Part shown: positions 1-8,484 of the stretch, in pieces
Layout of the letters: each line of letters starts with the position of its first letter
Position numbering within the stretch: the stretch's first letter is position 1
Assembly: GCA_040388785.1 (NCBI GenBank)
Contig: JAZKBD010000028.1
Span: 1-25,631, forward strand
DNA from: 66-474 sp040388785
GTDB taxonomy: Bacteria > Pseudomonadota > Gammaproteobacteria > Xanthomonadales > Rhodanobacteraceae
Length of the DNA: 25,631 nucleotides
Direction: 5' to 3'
The notes under the pieces: generated by a model
Database searches by the model: none
What the model saw: only the letters and a program-made list of their open reading frames with translations
What the model was told of the DNA's origin: nothing
Program-made: the position numbers and the translations under genes

Positions 1-2144
1 CCGGCCGCGATCAGCTTCTGGGTCTGGGTGTACAACTCGTTGAAACCGAGCTGGCCGCGATCCTCGATCTGCATCCGGAAGCCGCCGATCGTGCCGAGAC
101 CCATCACCGGCGGCGGCGGGAACACCGCGATGTAGGCGTCCTGGATGGAGGCGAACTTCTGGTTGAGCGCACCGGCGATAGCGCCGGCCGAGAGGCTGGC
201 GCTGCGGCGCTCGTCGAACGGCTTCAGGGTCACGAACACGATGCCCGAATTGGACGCGTTGGTGAAGCCGTTGATCGAGAGGCCCGGGAAAGCCACCGCG
301 TTCAACACGCCCGGCTGCTTCAACGCGATCGCACTCATGCGCTTGATCACGTCGCCGGTGCGATCCAGCGAAGCGGCGTCCGGCAGTTGCGCGAACGCGA
401 CGAGATACTGCTTGTCCTGGGTCGGCACGAAGCCGGTCGGCACGTGCGCGAAGCCGAACCACGTCAGCGCGATCAGCCCGGCGTAGAGCGCAACGGCCGC
501 CACGCCCTTGCCCTGCAACTTGCGCGTGCCTTCCACGTATCGATCCGCGCCGCGGTGGAACAAGCGGTTGAACGGACGGAACAGCCAGCCGAACACACGA
601 TCGATGGCGCGCGTCAGGCGATCCCTGGGCGCGTCGTGCGGCAGCAGCAGGATCGCCGACAGCGCCGGGCTCAGGGTCAGCGAATTGAACGCCGAGATCA
701 CCGTCGAGATCGCGATGGTCAGCGCAAACTGGCGGTAGAACTCGCCGGTGAGGCCGCTGATGAAGGCGGTCGGGATGAACACCGCACACAGCACCAGCGC
801 GGTGGCCACGATCGGTCCGGTGACTTCGCGCATCGCCTTGCGCGTCGCTTCCTTCGGCGACTGGCCCAGTTCGATGTGGCGTTCCACGTTCTCGACCACC
901 ACGATCGCATCATCGACCACGATGCCGATCGCCAGCACCATCCCGAACAGCGACAGCGCATTCAGCGAGAAGCCGATCAGATACATCACCGCAAAGGTGC
1001 CGATCAGCGACACCGGCACCGCGATCAGTGGAATCACCGACGCGCGCCAGGTCTGCAGGAACAGGATCACCACCAGCACCACCAGCCCAATCGCTTCCAG
1101 CAGCGTGTGCGCGACCGCCTTGATGGAATCGCGCACGAACACCGTGGGGTCGTACACGATCCGGTAGTCCACGCCCTGCGGGAATTCCTGCTTCAGCTGC
1201 GCCATGCTGGCGCGCACTTCGTCGGAGATCTGGATGGCATTGGAACCGGGCCGTGCGAAGATCGGGATCGCCACCGCTTCCTGGTTGTTCAGCAGGCTGC
1301 GCAACGCGTACTGGTCGGCGCCCAGCTCCACCCGCGCCACGTCGCCGAGGTGCACCACGCTGCCGTCGGAATCGGTGCGCACGATGATGTCCCTGAAATC
1401 ATCGACGCTGCTCAGGCGGCCACGCGTATTGATGTTGAGCTGGAACGCGGAGTCGGTCGGACCCGGCGGCGCGTTGAGCTTGCCGGCCGCGACCTGCACG
1501 TTCTGCTCGCGGATCGCATTGACCACGTCGCCGACCGTGAGCCCGCGCTGGGCCAGCTGCTCCGGATTCAGCCAGACCCGCATCGAGTATTCGCCGGCGC
1601 CGAAGATCTGCACGTCGCCCACGCCGTCGAGCCTGCGCAACACGTCCTGCACGTGCAGGCGCGCGTAGTTCGACAGGTACAGCATGTTGTAACGGTGGTC
1701 GGGCGAAATCAGGTGCACCACCATGGTCAGGTCGGGCGAACTCTTCTGCGTCGTCACGCCAAGCCGCTGCACTTCCTCGGGCAGGCGCGGCAGCGCCTGC
1801 GCCACGCGGTTCTGCACCTCGACCTGCGCATCGTTGAGATTGGTGCCGAGCGCGAAGGTGACGGTGAGTGTCATCACGCCGTCGCTGGTGGCCTGCGAGG
1901 ACGAATACAGCATGCCCTCGACGCCGTTGATCTGTTCCTCCAGCGGCGTGGCGACGGTCTGCGCGATGACTTCCGGGTTGGCGCCCGGATAGGTCGCGCG
2001 AACGACAACGGTCGGCGGCACCACCTGGGGGTATTCACTGATCGGCAACTGGAAGACTGCAATGCCGCCGGTGATCAGGAACAGCAGCGACAGCACCGCG
2101 GCCATGATCGGCCGATCGACAAAAAACTGGGCAATGTTCTTCAT
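1..2144 (-). CDS. mexF: RND multidrug efflux permease, MexF/AcrB type (3' end outside window)
   Basis: Inner-membrane proton-driven pump of the HAE1 RND family, which exports drugs through a tripartite complex. The minus-strand reading starts MKNIAQFFVDRPIMAAVLSL and gives about 714 residues of the roughly 1050 usual for the family; the C-terminal third lies beyond base 1. Visible hallmarks are the first transmembrane helix, the large periplasmic porter loop, and the TM4 stretch GMVLAIGIVVDDAIVVVENV with the paired aspartates used for proton relay, followed by the TM5-TM6 region (PIVATALVLCAVFIPTAFIS). The wording is much closer to MexF than to MexB or AcrB as I remember them, including the ALRSLLNNQ and GVDYRIVYDPTVF stretches. 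It begins 8 bases after the adaptor stop, so the two are one transcript. An outer-membrane channel gene would be expected next, outside the window. Substrates cannot be read from sequence. Confidence 0.95.
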   Translation of the reverse strand, partial: MKNIAQFFVDRPIMAAVLSLLFLITGGIAVFQLPISEYPQVVPPTVVVRATYPGANPEVIAQTVATPLEEQINGVEGMLYSSSQATSDGVMTLTVTFALGTNLNDAQVEVQNRVAQALPRLPEEVQRLGVTTQKSSPDLTMVVHLISPDHRYNMLYLSNYARLHVQDVLRRLDGVGDVQIFGAGEYSMRVWLNPEQLAQRGLTVGDVVNAIREQNVQVAAGKLNAPPGPTDSAFQLNINTRGRLSSVDDFRDIIVRTDSDGSVVHLGDVARVELGADQYALRSLLNNQEAVAIPIFARPGSNAIQISDEVRASMAQLKQEFPQGVDYRIVYDPTVFVRDSIKAVAHTLLEAIGLVVLVVILFLQTWRASVIPLIAVPVSLIGTFAVMYLIGFSLNALSLFGMVLAIGIVVDDAIVVVENVERHIELGQSPKEATRKAMREVTGPIVATALVLCAVFIPTAFISGLTGEFYRQFALTIAISTVISAFNSLTLSPALSAILLLPHDAPRDRLTRAIDRVFGWLFRPFNRLFHRGADRYVEGTRKLQGKGVAAVALYAGLIALTWFGFAHVPTGFVPTQDKQYLVAFAQLPDAASLDRTGDVIKRMSAIALKQPGVLNAVAFPGLSINGFTNASNSGIVFVTLKPFDERRSASLSAGAIAGALNQKFASIQDAYIAVFPPPPVMGLGTIGGFRMQIEDRGQLGFNELYTQTQKLIAA

Positions 2145-2152
2145 AGCGGATT

Positions 2153-3400
2153 TCAGCCTTGCGGGTTTTGCGCGGCGACGGCGTTTGCCTGTGCGGTGCG
2201 GCGCTTGTCATCGGGCGGGGTCTTGCCGGCGGCGTCGACCAGTGCCCGGCCGCGCGCATCCAGGCGATTGCCCATGGCCACCAACTGCGGATCGACCTGC
2301 ACGCCGGGACGCACGCGCTGCAAGCCGTTCACCACGATCACGTCGCCGGGCTTGAGACCGGAATCGACCACGCGCAAGCCGTGGAACAGGCCGCCGGTGG
2401 CGATCTTGCGGTACTCGACCTTGTGCTGCTTGTCGACCACGTAGGCGAACTGGTTGCCGAGATCGGTGCCGACCGCGCGGTCGTCGATCAGGATGCGCGG
2501 CTTGGGCTGCCCGACCTGCAGACGCACGTGCGCGTACAGGCCTGGCGTCAGCAAGCCGTGCGCGTTGTCGAACACCGCGCGCAAACGCATCGTCCCCGAA
2601 TCGCTGTGCAACGCGTTGTCGACGAAATCGAGTTGCCCGGTGTGCGGATAATCCTTTTCGTCGGCGAGGCCCATGCTTACGGCCATTTGCGCATCGCGTC
2701 CGTGCGCACGCGCCGCCGCGCGCAGGTGGTCGAGCTTCAACCAGGTCTGCTCGTTGGCGTCGAAGTAGACGTAAACCGGGTTGACCGAAACCAGGCTGGT
2801 GAGCACGTCGGAGGGCGCGACGAGGTTGCCGGGGGTCACGCGGGCATTGCTGACGCGGCCGTCGATCGGCGCGCGCACGTCGGTGAAATCGAGGTTCAGG
2901 CGCGCCGCCGCCAACGCGGCGTCGGCGGCCGTCAACGCGGCCTGCGCGCTTTGCGCGGCGGTGGCCTGTTGATCGGCCTCTTCCTGCGCGATCGCGTGCT
3001 TGTCCAGCAGCAATTTGGCGCGCCGCGCATTGGCTTTGGCCAAATCCAGTTGCGCCTTAGCCTGCGCACGTTGCGCGGCCAGCCGATCCACTTCGGCCTG
3101 GAACGGGCGCGGGTCGATCTTGAACAGGATCTCGCCCTTGTGCACCAGCGCGCCTTCGGTGAAATCCACCGCCTGCACGTAGCCGCTGACACGCGGCTGC
3201 ACCTGCACCGCGTTGACCGCCTGCAGCTTGCCGATGAAATCGGCGCTGTCGCTGACGGGCCGTTCCAGCACCTCGGCCACGGTCACCTGCGGCGTCATTT
3301 CCGGCGCCGTCTGCGCATGGCCGCTGCGGTGGTCCAGCAACGCCCAACTGCCCACAATCGCCACCGCGACCAAACCGGTCAGGATCAATCTCTTCTTCAT
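2153..3400 (-). CDS. mexE: RND efflux periplasmic adaptor, MexE type
   Basis: Membrane fusion protein that links the RND pump to the outer-membrane channel. It has 415 residues from the ATG at 3400, chosen because a GGGAG ribosome site lies 7 bases upstream and MKKRLILTGLVAVAIVG is a good N-terminal export or anchor segment; an upstream ATG at 3466 would add 22 unlikely residues. Order of parts: hydrophobic N-terminus (about 1-20), lipoyl half-motif with RVSGYVQAVDFTEG, an alanine-rich coiled-coil hairpin (about 85-150), the second lipoyl half ending RAPIDGRVSNARVTPGNLV, then beta-barrel and membrane-proximal domains with FDNAHGLLTPGLYAHVRL and VVNGLQRVRPG, which resemble MexE. There is no cysteine in the first 40 residues, so no lipobox, unlike MexE and AcrA. 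First gene of the operon, divergent from the LysR gene. Confidence 0.95.
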   Translation of the reverse strand: MKKRLILTGLVAVAIVGSWALLDHRSGHAQTAPEMTPQVTVAEVLERPVSDSADFIGKLQAVNAVQVQPRVSGYVQAVDFTEGALVHKGEILFKIDPRPFQAEVDRLAAQRAQAKAQLDLAKANARRAKLLLDKHAIAQEEADQQATAAQSAQAALTAADAALAAARLNLDFTDVRAPIDGRVSNARVTPGNLVAPSDVLTSLVSVNPVYVYFDANEQTWLKLDHLRAAARAHGRDAQMAVSMGLADEKDYPHTGQLDFVDNALHSDSGTMRLRAVFDNAHGLLTPGLYAHVRLQVGQPKPRILIDDRAVGTDLGNQFAYVVDKQHKVEYRKIATGGLFHGLRVVDSGLKPGDVIVVNGLQRVRPGVQVDPQLVAMGNRLDARGRALVDAAGKTPPDDKRRTAQANAVAAQNPQG

Positions 3401-3454
3401 CTTCCAGCTCCCAGAAGGCATTCCGTGCCGAAGTGCGACACGACAGGCAGCACG

Positions 3455-3482
3455 AAATAAGAACACTGACCGGTACAGTTAA
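3455..3482 (-). promoter_or_regulatory. Candidate mexEF promoter
   Basis: On the minus strand, TTAACT (3477-3482) and TTATTT (3455-3460) are separated by 16 bases and resemble sigma-70 -35 and -10 boxes (4 of 6 matches each). Transcription would start near 3448, about 48 bases before the adaptor ATG. A small ACCGGT palindrome (3469-3474) lies between the boxes. This is by eye only and the boxes are imperfect. Confidence 0.35.
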
Positions 3483-3505
3483 CCCCCTCTTCGATCATTC
3501 CACTG

Positions 3506-3535
3506 GTGACTGTAGGTCACGAATCGAGGGATAAT
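3506..3535 (+). promoter_or_regulatory. LysR-gene promoter with overlapping LysR-type operator
   Basis: GTGACT (3506-3511) and GATAAT (3530-3535), 18 bases apart, form a plausible sigma-70 promoter. The perfect inverted repeat GTGAC-N5-GTCAC (3506-3520) covers the -35 box and contains a T-N11-A pattern (T3507, A3519), the classic LysR-family binding signature. A protein bound here would block its own promoter and sit about 25 bases from the divergent mexEF promoter elements. The -10 box ends 7 bases before the ATG at 3543, so transcription could start at or next to the start codon. Confidence 0.5.
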
Positions 3536-3542
3536 GGGCTGC

Positions 3543-4523
3543 ATGGAAGACTTTTCAGCGATATCGAGCTTCGTGCGGGTGGTCGAAGCCAAGAGTTTCC
3601 GGGCTGCGGCCGCCCAATTGGGCATGACCCCGTCCGGCGTCAGCAGGGCGGTAGCACGGCTGGAAGAGCAGATCGGTGTACGCCTGCTGTTCCGCAGCAC
3701 GCGCGCGCTCAACCTCACCGACGATGGCGAGTCGTTCTACCACCGCTGCAAGGACATCCTCGCCGACCTCGGCGAAGCGGTCGACGCGCTCGGCTACGCG
3801 CGCACCAAGCCGCGCGGCAAGCTGCGGGTCGCGATGAACGTGTCGGTCGGCCGTGCCGGCTTGATCCCGAACCTGGCCGATTTCGAAGAGCGCTACCCCG
3901 ACATCCGGCTCGAGCTGTCGATGAGCGAGCGCAACATCGGCCTGATCGAGGAAGGCATCGATTGCGCGATCCGCATGGGCGAGCTGGAGGATTCCAACCT
4001 CGTCGCACGCAAGCTCGGCTACTTCAGCAACGTGCTATGCGCCTCGCCCGGCTATCTCGCGCGCCACGGCATGCCGACCTGCCTCGACGACCTGAAGCGG
4101 CACAAGTGCATCAATTACGTCTATCCCACCAACGGCCGCGCCTACCAGTGGCAATTCGATTCGCCCGACGGCCCGGTCGCGCTGGACGTCGATGCACACC
4201 TGCTGATCAATGACGGTGAATCGGTGATCCAGGCCGCGATCGCGGGACTCGGGATCATCCAGGTGCCGCACTGGCTCGCGGCGGGACCGATCGGCCACGG
4301 CAAGCTCCAGGTCATCATGGAAGACACGATCTCGACGGGCTCGCCGGTGTGGATCGTGTATCCGCAGAAGAAACACCTGTCGGCGCGCGTGCACGCGTTC
4401 ATCGACTGGGTGCAGGAATTGTTCCGCCGCGACAACTTGCCGGCGTGCCGGTTGCGGAGCCCTGCTCCGGCGGCCTTGATGGACGCGACGCCGGCCCGCG
4501 AAGCCAGCATGGAAAGCGCGTAG
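3543..4523 (+). CDS. LysR-family transcriptional regulator, divergent from mexEF
   Basis: DNA-binding regulator of the LysR family, 326 residues from the ATG at 3543. An in-frame ATG at 3534 would add MGC; I prefer 3543 because family members typically begin MDxF or MExF (here MEDFSAISSFVRVVEAKSF) and because the ATG at 3534 lies inside the putative -10 box. The N-terminal winged helix-turn-helix (about residues 1-60) contains AAAQLGMTPSGVSRAVARLE and the conserved GVRLLFRSTRALNLTDDG. The rest is a two-lobed effector-binding domain resembling the CrgA/DhcR-like branch (for example NVSVGRAGLIPNLADFEERYPDI and ALDDLKRH-like CLDDLKRHKCINY). Its position back-to-back with mexE suggests it controls the pump and itself. 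It does not look like a close MexT homologue. The last 30 residues are a loose, alanine-rich tail. Confidence 0.95.
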   Translation: MEDFSAISSFVRVVEAKSFRAAAAQLGMTPSGVSRAVARLEEQIGVRLLFRSTRALNLTDDGESFYHRCKDILADLGEAVDALGYARTKPRGKLRVAMNVSVGRAGLIPNLADFEERYPDIRLELSMSERNIGLIEEGIDCAIRMGELEDSNLVARKLGYFSNVLCASPGYLARHGMPTCLDDLKRHKCINYVYPTNGRAYQWQFDSPDGPVALDVDAHLLINDGESVIQAAIAGLGIIQVPHWLAAGPIGHGKLQVIMEDTISTGSPVWIVYPQKKHLSARVHAFIDWVQELFRRDNLPACRLRSPAPAALMDATPAREASMESA

Positions 4524-4625
4524 CGGCGTCTTGCTTGCGGCTTCCCGACGCATCGCGCGGATTGCAAGCCTACGACCGCATCCTCGATCGCGTATCCTGC
4601 GCGCCAACTTCGACGACGCGCATCC

Positions 4626-5195
4626 ATGGACGCCTTCAGCTACCTCTCGGTACTGATCTCGATCATCCTCGGCCTGGCGGTGACGCAAGTGCTGCAGGGG
4701 TTTCGCGGCCTGATGCTGGCGCGCTCGCGGGTGCGCCTCTATTGGCCGGCGTTAGTGTGGGCGGTGTTGGTGCTGGTGATCTGCGTGCAGGCGTGGTGGG
4801 CCATGTTCGGCCTGAGCCAGCGTCCCGCGGCGCGCTGGACGTTCTTCGATTTCGGCATGGTGCTGTTGCAGACGGTGCCGCTGTACTTGATGGCAGGACT
4901 GGTGCTGCCGGATATCGATATCGAGCGCGGACTGGATCTGCGCGAGCACTACTACGCGCACCATCGCTGGTTCTTCTCGCTGCTGGTGCTGCTGCTACTG
5001 GTCAGCATCCTCAAGGTGCGCGTCCTGACGGATCACTGGACAGGGCCCACGGACATGGCCTTCCAGTTGGCCTTCGTGGTGCCCGCCACGATCGGCGCCT
5101 GGACGCGGCGCGAGTGGTACCACAAGCTGCAGGCGCCCGTTGCGGTGGCCGGCGTGGGCGCCTACATCGTCACGCTGTTCGCGCACCTGCAATGA
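4626..5195 (+). CDS. Hypothetical six-helix inner-membrane protein
   Basis: I do not recognise a characterised family. The 189-residue product is very hydrophobic, with probable membrane helices at about 5-24, 39-59, 74-95, 114-132, 142-158 and 166-186. The first helix, SYLSVLISIILGLAVTQVLQG, resembles a group of uncharacterised proteobacterial membrane proteins annotated only as hypothetical. A short charged loop after helix 3 carries DIDIERGLDLREHYYAHHRW, the only strongly polar segment. There are no catalytic motifs. No good ribosome site is visible before the ATG; a TATCCT box at 4589-4594 could be a -10 element giving a short leader. It stands alone, 102 bases after the LysR gene and about 200 before the methyltransferase. 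Confidence 0.85.
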   Translation: MDAFSYLSVLISIILGLAVTQVLQGFRGLMLARSRVRLYWPALVWAVLVLVICVQAWWAMFGLSQRPAARWTFFDFGMVLLQTVPLYLMAGLVLPDIDIERGLDLREHYYAHHRWFFSLLVLLLLVSILKVRVLTDHWTGPTDMAFQLAFVVPATIGAWTRREWYHKLQAPVAVAGVGAYIVTLFAHLQ

Positions 5196-5392
5196 CGCGC
5201 GACATGCGCCACTTGGCAATCTGAATGAGTTTGCGAATCCGACTCATCAACGCCCGACGTCGCAATTCGGCACCGTCGATCCCGATCTGCTGAAATACGC
5301 GGACACGCGGTTGGTCTCTCCGGCGCACGTTCGCGATGGCGCGCCACATGCCGGAGGCAAGCAAGCACCGGGCACGGACATGGAAGGTCCGA
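5196..5392. other. Non-coding spacer with a small inverted repeat
   Basis: Gap between the membrane protein and the methyltransferase. The only structure I see is ATGAGT (5225-5230) and ACTCAT (5242-5247), an inverted repeat with an 11-base spacer that could be an operator or a weak hairpin. There is no T-run, tRNA or convincing promoter. Confidence 0.3.
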
Positions 5393-6187
5393 ATGCAGCA
5401 ATACGACATCAACGCGCAGGTTTATCACCGCCCCGGCATCGAGCGGCAGTACCGGAATCCGGCCCTGATGCTGGCCGAGGCGATTGCGCTGTTGCGCCAT
5501 CAACCTGCCTTCGCGGGGAAAGACATCCTCGACATTGGTGTGGGCACCGGCCGTACCAGCGTCTATCTGGCACCGCTGGCGCGCCGCTACCTGGCCACCG
5601 ACTATTCGCCGGTGATGGTGCGGCACATGCGCCGGACGATGCCGGACATCGAGGTGCTGCAGGCCGACATGTGCCACATGCCCGAACTGGCCAATGCGGG
5701 TTTCGATTTCGTACTGGCTTCGAATTGCGTGTTCGATGCCAGCGGCCATCGCGAGCGCCTCGAAACCCTGCGCGAAATCCATCGCGTGCTGCGTCCGGGC
5801 GGACTGCTGGTGTTCAGCACCCACAATCGCAACTGGGTGCACGCCTTGCGTGGCCCGCGCCTCGGCCATTCGCGCAACCCCGTCACGCAAGCGCTGCTGG
5901 CCCTGCACTGGATGCGCAGCGTCGCCCATCGCCGTCGGCTGCGGAACCTGCAGACGTTCGCCGACGAATACGCCATTCTCAACGACAGCGCCCACGACTT
6001 TGCGATGATGCACTACAACATCGATCCGGACCGGCAACGGCAGCAGCTCGAAACGCAGGGCTTCGACACGCTCGAAGTGCTCGACCAGAACGGGCGTACG
6101 AGGCCGGCGGGCGATCGCGCGCCGGATTGTGCGTGGCTGCTGTACGTCGCGCGCATGCGGGATCAGCCGGCGGACACGACCCACTGA
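5393..6187 (+). CDS. Class I SAM-dependent methyltransferase
   Basis: Transfers a methyl group from S-adenosylmethionine to an unidentified substrate. 264 residues from the ATG at 5393, chosen because GGAAGG (5382-5387) sits 5 bases upstream; an in-frame ATG at 5336 has no such site. The Rossmann-fold signature is clear: motif I DILDIGVGTGRTSVYLAPLA (about residues 45-65), the acidic end of strand 2 in ATDYSPVMV, motif II/III region QADMCHMPELANAGFDFVLA, and IHRVLRPGGLLVFSTHNRN after strand 4. It resembles the Methyltransf_11/25 groups. The C-terminal portion, rich in arginine and histidine (HWMRSVAHRRRLRNLQTF), may bind the substrate but is not diagnostic. Its stop lies 52 bases from the stop of the convergent gene. 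Confidence 0.9.
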   Translation: MQQYDINAQVYHRPGIERQYRNPALMLAEAIALLRHQPAFAGKDILDIGVGTGRTSVYLAPLARRYLATDYSPVMVRHMRRTMPDIEVLQADMCHMPELANAGFDFVLASNCVFDASGHRERLETLREIHRVLRPGGLLVFSTHNRNWVHALRGPRLGHSRNPVTQALLALHWMRSVAHRRRLRNLQTFADEYAILNDSAHDFAMMHYNIDPDRQRQQLETQGFDTLEVLDQNGRTRPAGDRAPDCAWLLYVARMRDQPADTTH

Positions 6188-6189
6188 AA

Positions 6190-6214
6190 GCGGCCTGTGG
6201 AGGTTTGCGGCCGC
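6190..6214. terminator. Weak hairpin between convergent genes
   Basis: GCGGCC (6190-6195) and GGCCGC (6209-6214) form an inverted repeat with a 13-base loop in the 52-base space between the convergent methyltransferase and EEP genes. No T-run follows on either strand, so termination is only suggested by position. Confidence 0.2.
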
Positions 6215-6239
6215 GCAATGCGACTTGCGATCTGCGATC

Positions 6240-7133
6240 TCAGGGCTTCGCCGGTTCGCGATCCGGCCAGATCAAATCCGCCGCCACGGGAAAATGATCC
6301 GACGGATAAAGGTGGCCCTCGTGCGCGGTCACGGTGCGCGCGTCTTTCACGCGGAAGCCGCGCACCAGGATCCAGTCGATGCGCTCGCTCGGCTTGCCGG
6401 TGAAGTTGTGGAAGGTCTTGTCGGGTCCGCTACGATGCGGCGCAACCATCCACGCATCCTGCAGCTGCTGCGTCAGCATCGCGTGCACGCGGCTCGCGGG
6501 CGTGGTGTTGAAGTCGCCGGTCAGCACGAACGGCTCGTCTGCGGGCAGCTTCGCGATGCGTTTCAGGATCACCGCCGCGCCTTTTTCGCGAGCCACGTCG
6601 TCCTGTTTGCGATACGGCAGGTGCGTGTCGAACATCACGAAGGTGCGGCCGTCGTGCTTGCGCTGGAAACGCGCCCACGTGACCATGCGTGGAAACGGCG
6701 TGCCCCAGGTATCGCTGCCCGGCACGTCCGGCGTGTCGGACAGCCAGAAGTTGCCGGAATCGAGCACGCGCAATTCGTCGGTGCGGTAGAACACGCCCAT
6801 GTGTTCGTCGTCGTCGTCGCCCTTGCGGCCCATGCCGAGCCATTTGTAGCCGGGCAGTTTCGCGACCACGTAATCGCCCTGCTCCTTGTACAGTTCCTGC
6901 GTGCCGAACACGTCCGGGTGCTGTTCGCGGACCGTCTTCACGAACAGGTCGCGCCGCAACTCCCAGCGCTCCGGTCCGTCGTTGGGTGCCGGATAGCGCA
7001 CGTTGAAAGTCATCACGCGCAAGCTGTCGGCGGCGCGCGAGGGCCGGCCGACCAGTCCCAGGACGACGAAACACGCGCAGAGCAGCCACAGACGCGAAGC
7101 AGGCACGGCCTTTCTCTTGCCAATCACATGCAT
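6240..7133 (-). CDS. Secreted endonuclease/exonuclease/phosphatase-family hydrolase
   Basis: Metal-dependent phosphodiesterase of the DNase I/sphingomyelinase fold, 297 residues. The N-terminus (basic MHVIGKRKAVPASR then WLLCACFVVLGLVG, predicted cleavage after SRAA, about residue 35) is a signal peptide, so it acts in the periplasm or outside. Core motifs in order: VMTFNVRYPAPNDG (Asn for metal), FGTQELYKEQ (catalytic Glu), FDTHLPY, LTGDFNTTPAS (Asp and Asn), IDWILVRG, and the terminal YPSDHFPVAADL with the Asp-His pair. All residues expected for activity are present. The family hydrolyses nucleic acids, phospholipid head groups or sugar phosphates; the substrate cannot be told. It is a single gene, divergent from the MFS gene. 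Confidence 0.93.
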   Translation of the reverse strand: MHVIGKRKAVPASRLWLLCACFVVLGLVGRPSRAADSLRVMTFNVRYPAPNDGPERWELRRDLFVKTVREQHPDVFGTQELYKEQGDYVVAKLPGYKWLGMGRKGDDDDEHMGVFYRTDELRVLDSGNFWLSDTPDVPGSDTWGTPFPRMVTWARFQRKHDGRTFVMFDTHLPYRKQDDVAREKGAAVILKRIAKLPADEPFVLTGDFNTTPASRVHAMLTQQLQDAWMVAPHRSGPDKTFHNFTGKPSERIDWILVRGFRVKDARTVTAHEGHLYPSDHFPVAADLIWPDREPAKP

Positions 7134-7194
7134 CGACTCTAGCAGGCTGTTTGCCCGAAGCGCGGCTCAGCGACCATCCGCCAAATGCATCGGG

Positions 7195-7224
7195 TTGCGT
7201 GCATTCATTTTCTGTCTCGATAAT
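7195..7224 (+). promoter_or_regulatory. Candidate promoter of the MFS gene
   Basis: TTGCGT (7195-7200) and GATAAT (7219-7224), 18 bases apart, resemble sigma-70 boxes (the -10 matches 5 of 6). Transcription would start near 7231, giving a leader of about 20 bases to the ATG at 7252. Confidence 0.4.
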
Positions 7225-7251
7225 CGATGCTCCTGAATCAGTCGCGTCGGC

Positions 7252-8469
7252 ATGCCCGAGCCGCGACGCCGGAAGGAAATGCAGATCGTGCACGGAAGCA
7301 CGCAACGCCCGATGTGGATCGCGGCAGCAGCCATCGGCCTGCTGTATGTGGGCAGCACGCTGCTGACGCCGCTGTATCCGATCTACCGGCGCGAATTTCA
7401 TTTCTCCGAATTGATCGTCACCGCGATCTACGCGGTTTACGTGATCGGCAATCTTGCCGTGTTGTTCTTGTTCGGCCGACTGTCCGACCAGATCGGCCGT
7501 CGTGTGGCCACATCGATCGCGCTTGGCATCACCTGCTTGAGTGCGCTGCTGTTCCTGTTCGCGAACGGCGTTGCCTGGCTGTTTCCCGCGCGCATCCTCA
7601 ACGGCTTCGCGGCGGGGCTGGGCGCGGGCGCACTGACCGCGTGGATCGCGGAGCTGGAGCCGCGCGGCGATCGCGTGCGGGCCGCGGTCGTGGCGAGCGC
7701 GGCCAATCTGGGCGGGTTGGCATTCGGCGCCCTGCTCGCGGGCGCGTTGGCGCAGTTCGCACCTTGGCCGCTGCGCCTGCCCTATCTCGCGTTCCTGGTA
7801 TTGCTGGTCGCGATGTTCGCGGCGTTGCGTGCGGTGAACGAAACCGTACGCCAGCCGGTGCGCACGACGGCCGAACTGCAACTGCGGCCGCGCATCGGTG
7901 TGCCGCGCAATCTGCACCTCGCCTTCGTCGCTCCCGCGGCGATCGCGTTCGCCGCGTTCGCGCTGGGCGGTTTCTACGCCGCACTCGCGCCGGAAATGCT
8001 CGCGCGCAGCCTGCATCGCGGCGCGCCGCTGATCGTCGGCGGCATCGTGGCGCTGTTCTTTGCCTGCGGCACGACCACCGCGGTGCTGGGCAAGCGCCTG
8101 CGCGGACGCAACGCGATGCTTGCGGCCTTGATCCTGCTGTGGATCGGCCTCGGGCTGTTGACGCTTGCCGAAGCGCTGCATTCGATGGCGCTGCTGGTGC
8201 TGGCCACGCTTGCGACCGGCGCGGCCATGGCGCTTGGCTATCGCGGCAGCCTGCAGATCATCAATGAAATCGCACCGGAACGACAACGCGCGGAAATGGT
8301 GTCGAGTTACCTGCTGGTCTGCTACAGCGCCAATGCCCTGCCGGTGATCGGCGTGGGCTTGTTGTCGCTGCCGCTCGGCGCGGAGGACGCGCACCGCGTG
8401 TTCGCAATCGTGTTGGTGGCGCTGGCCTCGCTCGCCTGTGCGATCGGGTTGCGTCATGCGTCGCGCTAG
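7252..8469 (+). CDS. Major facilitator superfamily transporter
   Basis: Proton-coupled exporter or transporter of 405 residues with about 12 membrane helices. The loop 2-3 signature GRLSDQIGRR (residues 75-84) is the classic MFS motif A, and RILNGFAAGLGAGALTAWIAEL in helix 4-5 resembles drug:H+ antiporters. Helix 1 begins with MWIAAAAIGLLYVGSTLLTPLYPIYRREF. The start is uncertain: ATG 7252 follows the putative promoter by about 20 bases but has no ribosome site; ATG 7279 has GGAAGGA almost touching it; GTG 7288 has the same site 10 bases upstream. The first 20 residues are hydrophilic and may not all be translated. The substrate is unknown. No partner gene adjoins; it converges on the MBL gene, whose stop is 15 bases away. 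Confidence 0.93.
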   Translation: MPEPRRRKEMQIVHGSTQRPMWIAAAAIGLLYVGSTLLTPLYPIYRREFHFSELIVTAIYAVYVIGNLAVLFLFGRLSDQIGRRVATSIALGITCLSALLFLFANGVAWLFPARILNGFAAGLGAGALTAWIAELEPRGDRVRAAVVASAANLGGLAFGALLAGALAQFAPWPLRLPYLAFLVLLVAMFAALRAVNETVRQPVRTTAELQLRPRIGVPRNLHLAFVAPAAIAFAAFALGGFYAALAPEMLARSLHRGAPLIVGGIVALFFACGTTTAVLGKRLRGRNAMLAALILLWIGLGLLTLAEALHSMALLVLATLATGAAMALGYRGSLQIINEIAPERQRAEMVSSYLLVCYSANALPVIGVGLLSLPLGAEDAHRVFAIVLVALASLACAIGLRHASR

Positions 8470-8484
8470 AAACCGTTTGCGGCT

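Noticed and set aside
387..2444. 685-residue open frame antisense to mexF and mexE
   Set aside because: Composition is Arg/His/Gln-rich with no domain, and the opposite strand is an unmistakable RND operon. Long antisense frames are normal with this codon bias.
3465..3479. ACTG-N7-CAGT as a second LysR operator
   Set aside because: The arms are only 4 bases and the spacing does not give T-N11-A; it is weaker than the palindrome at 3506-3520.
6430..8457. 675-residue minus-strand frame across the EEP and MFS genes
   Set aside because: Overlaps two well-supported genes in the wrong frame and has low-complexity charged content; no domain is recognisable.
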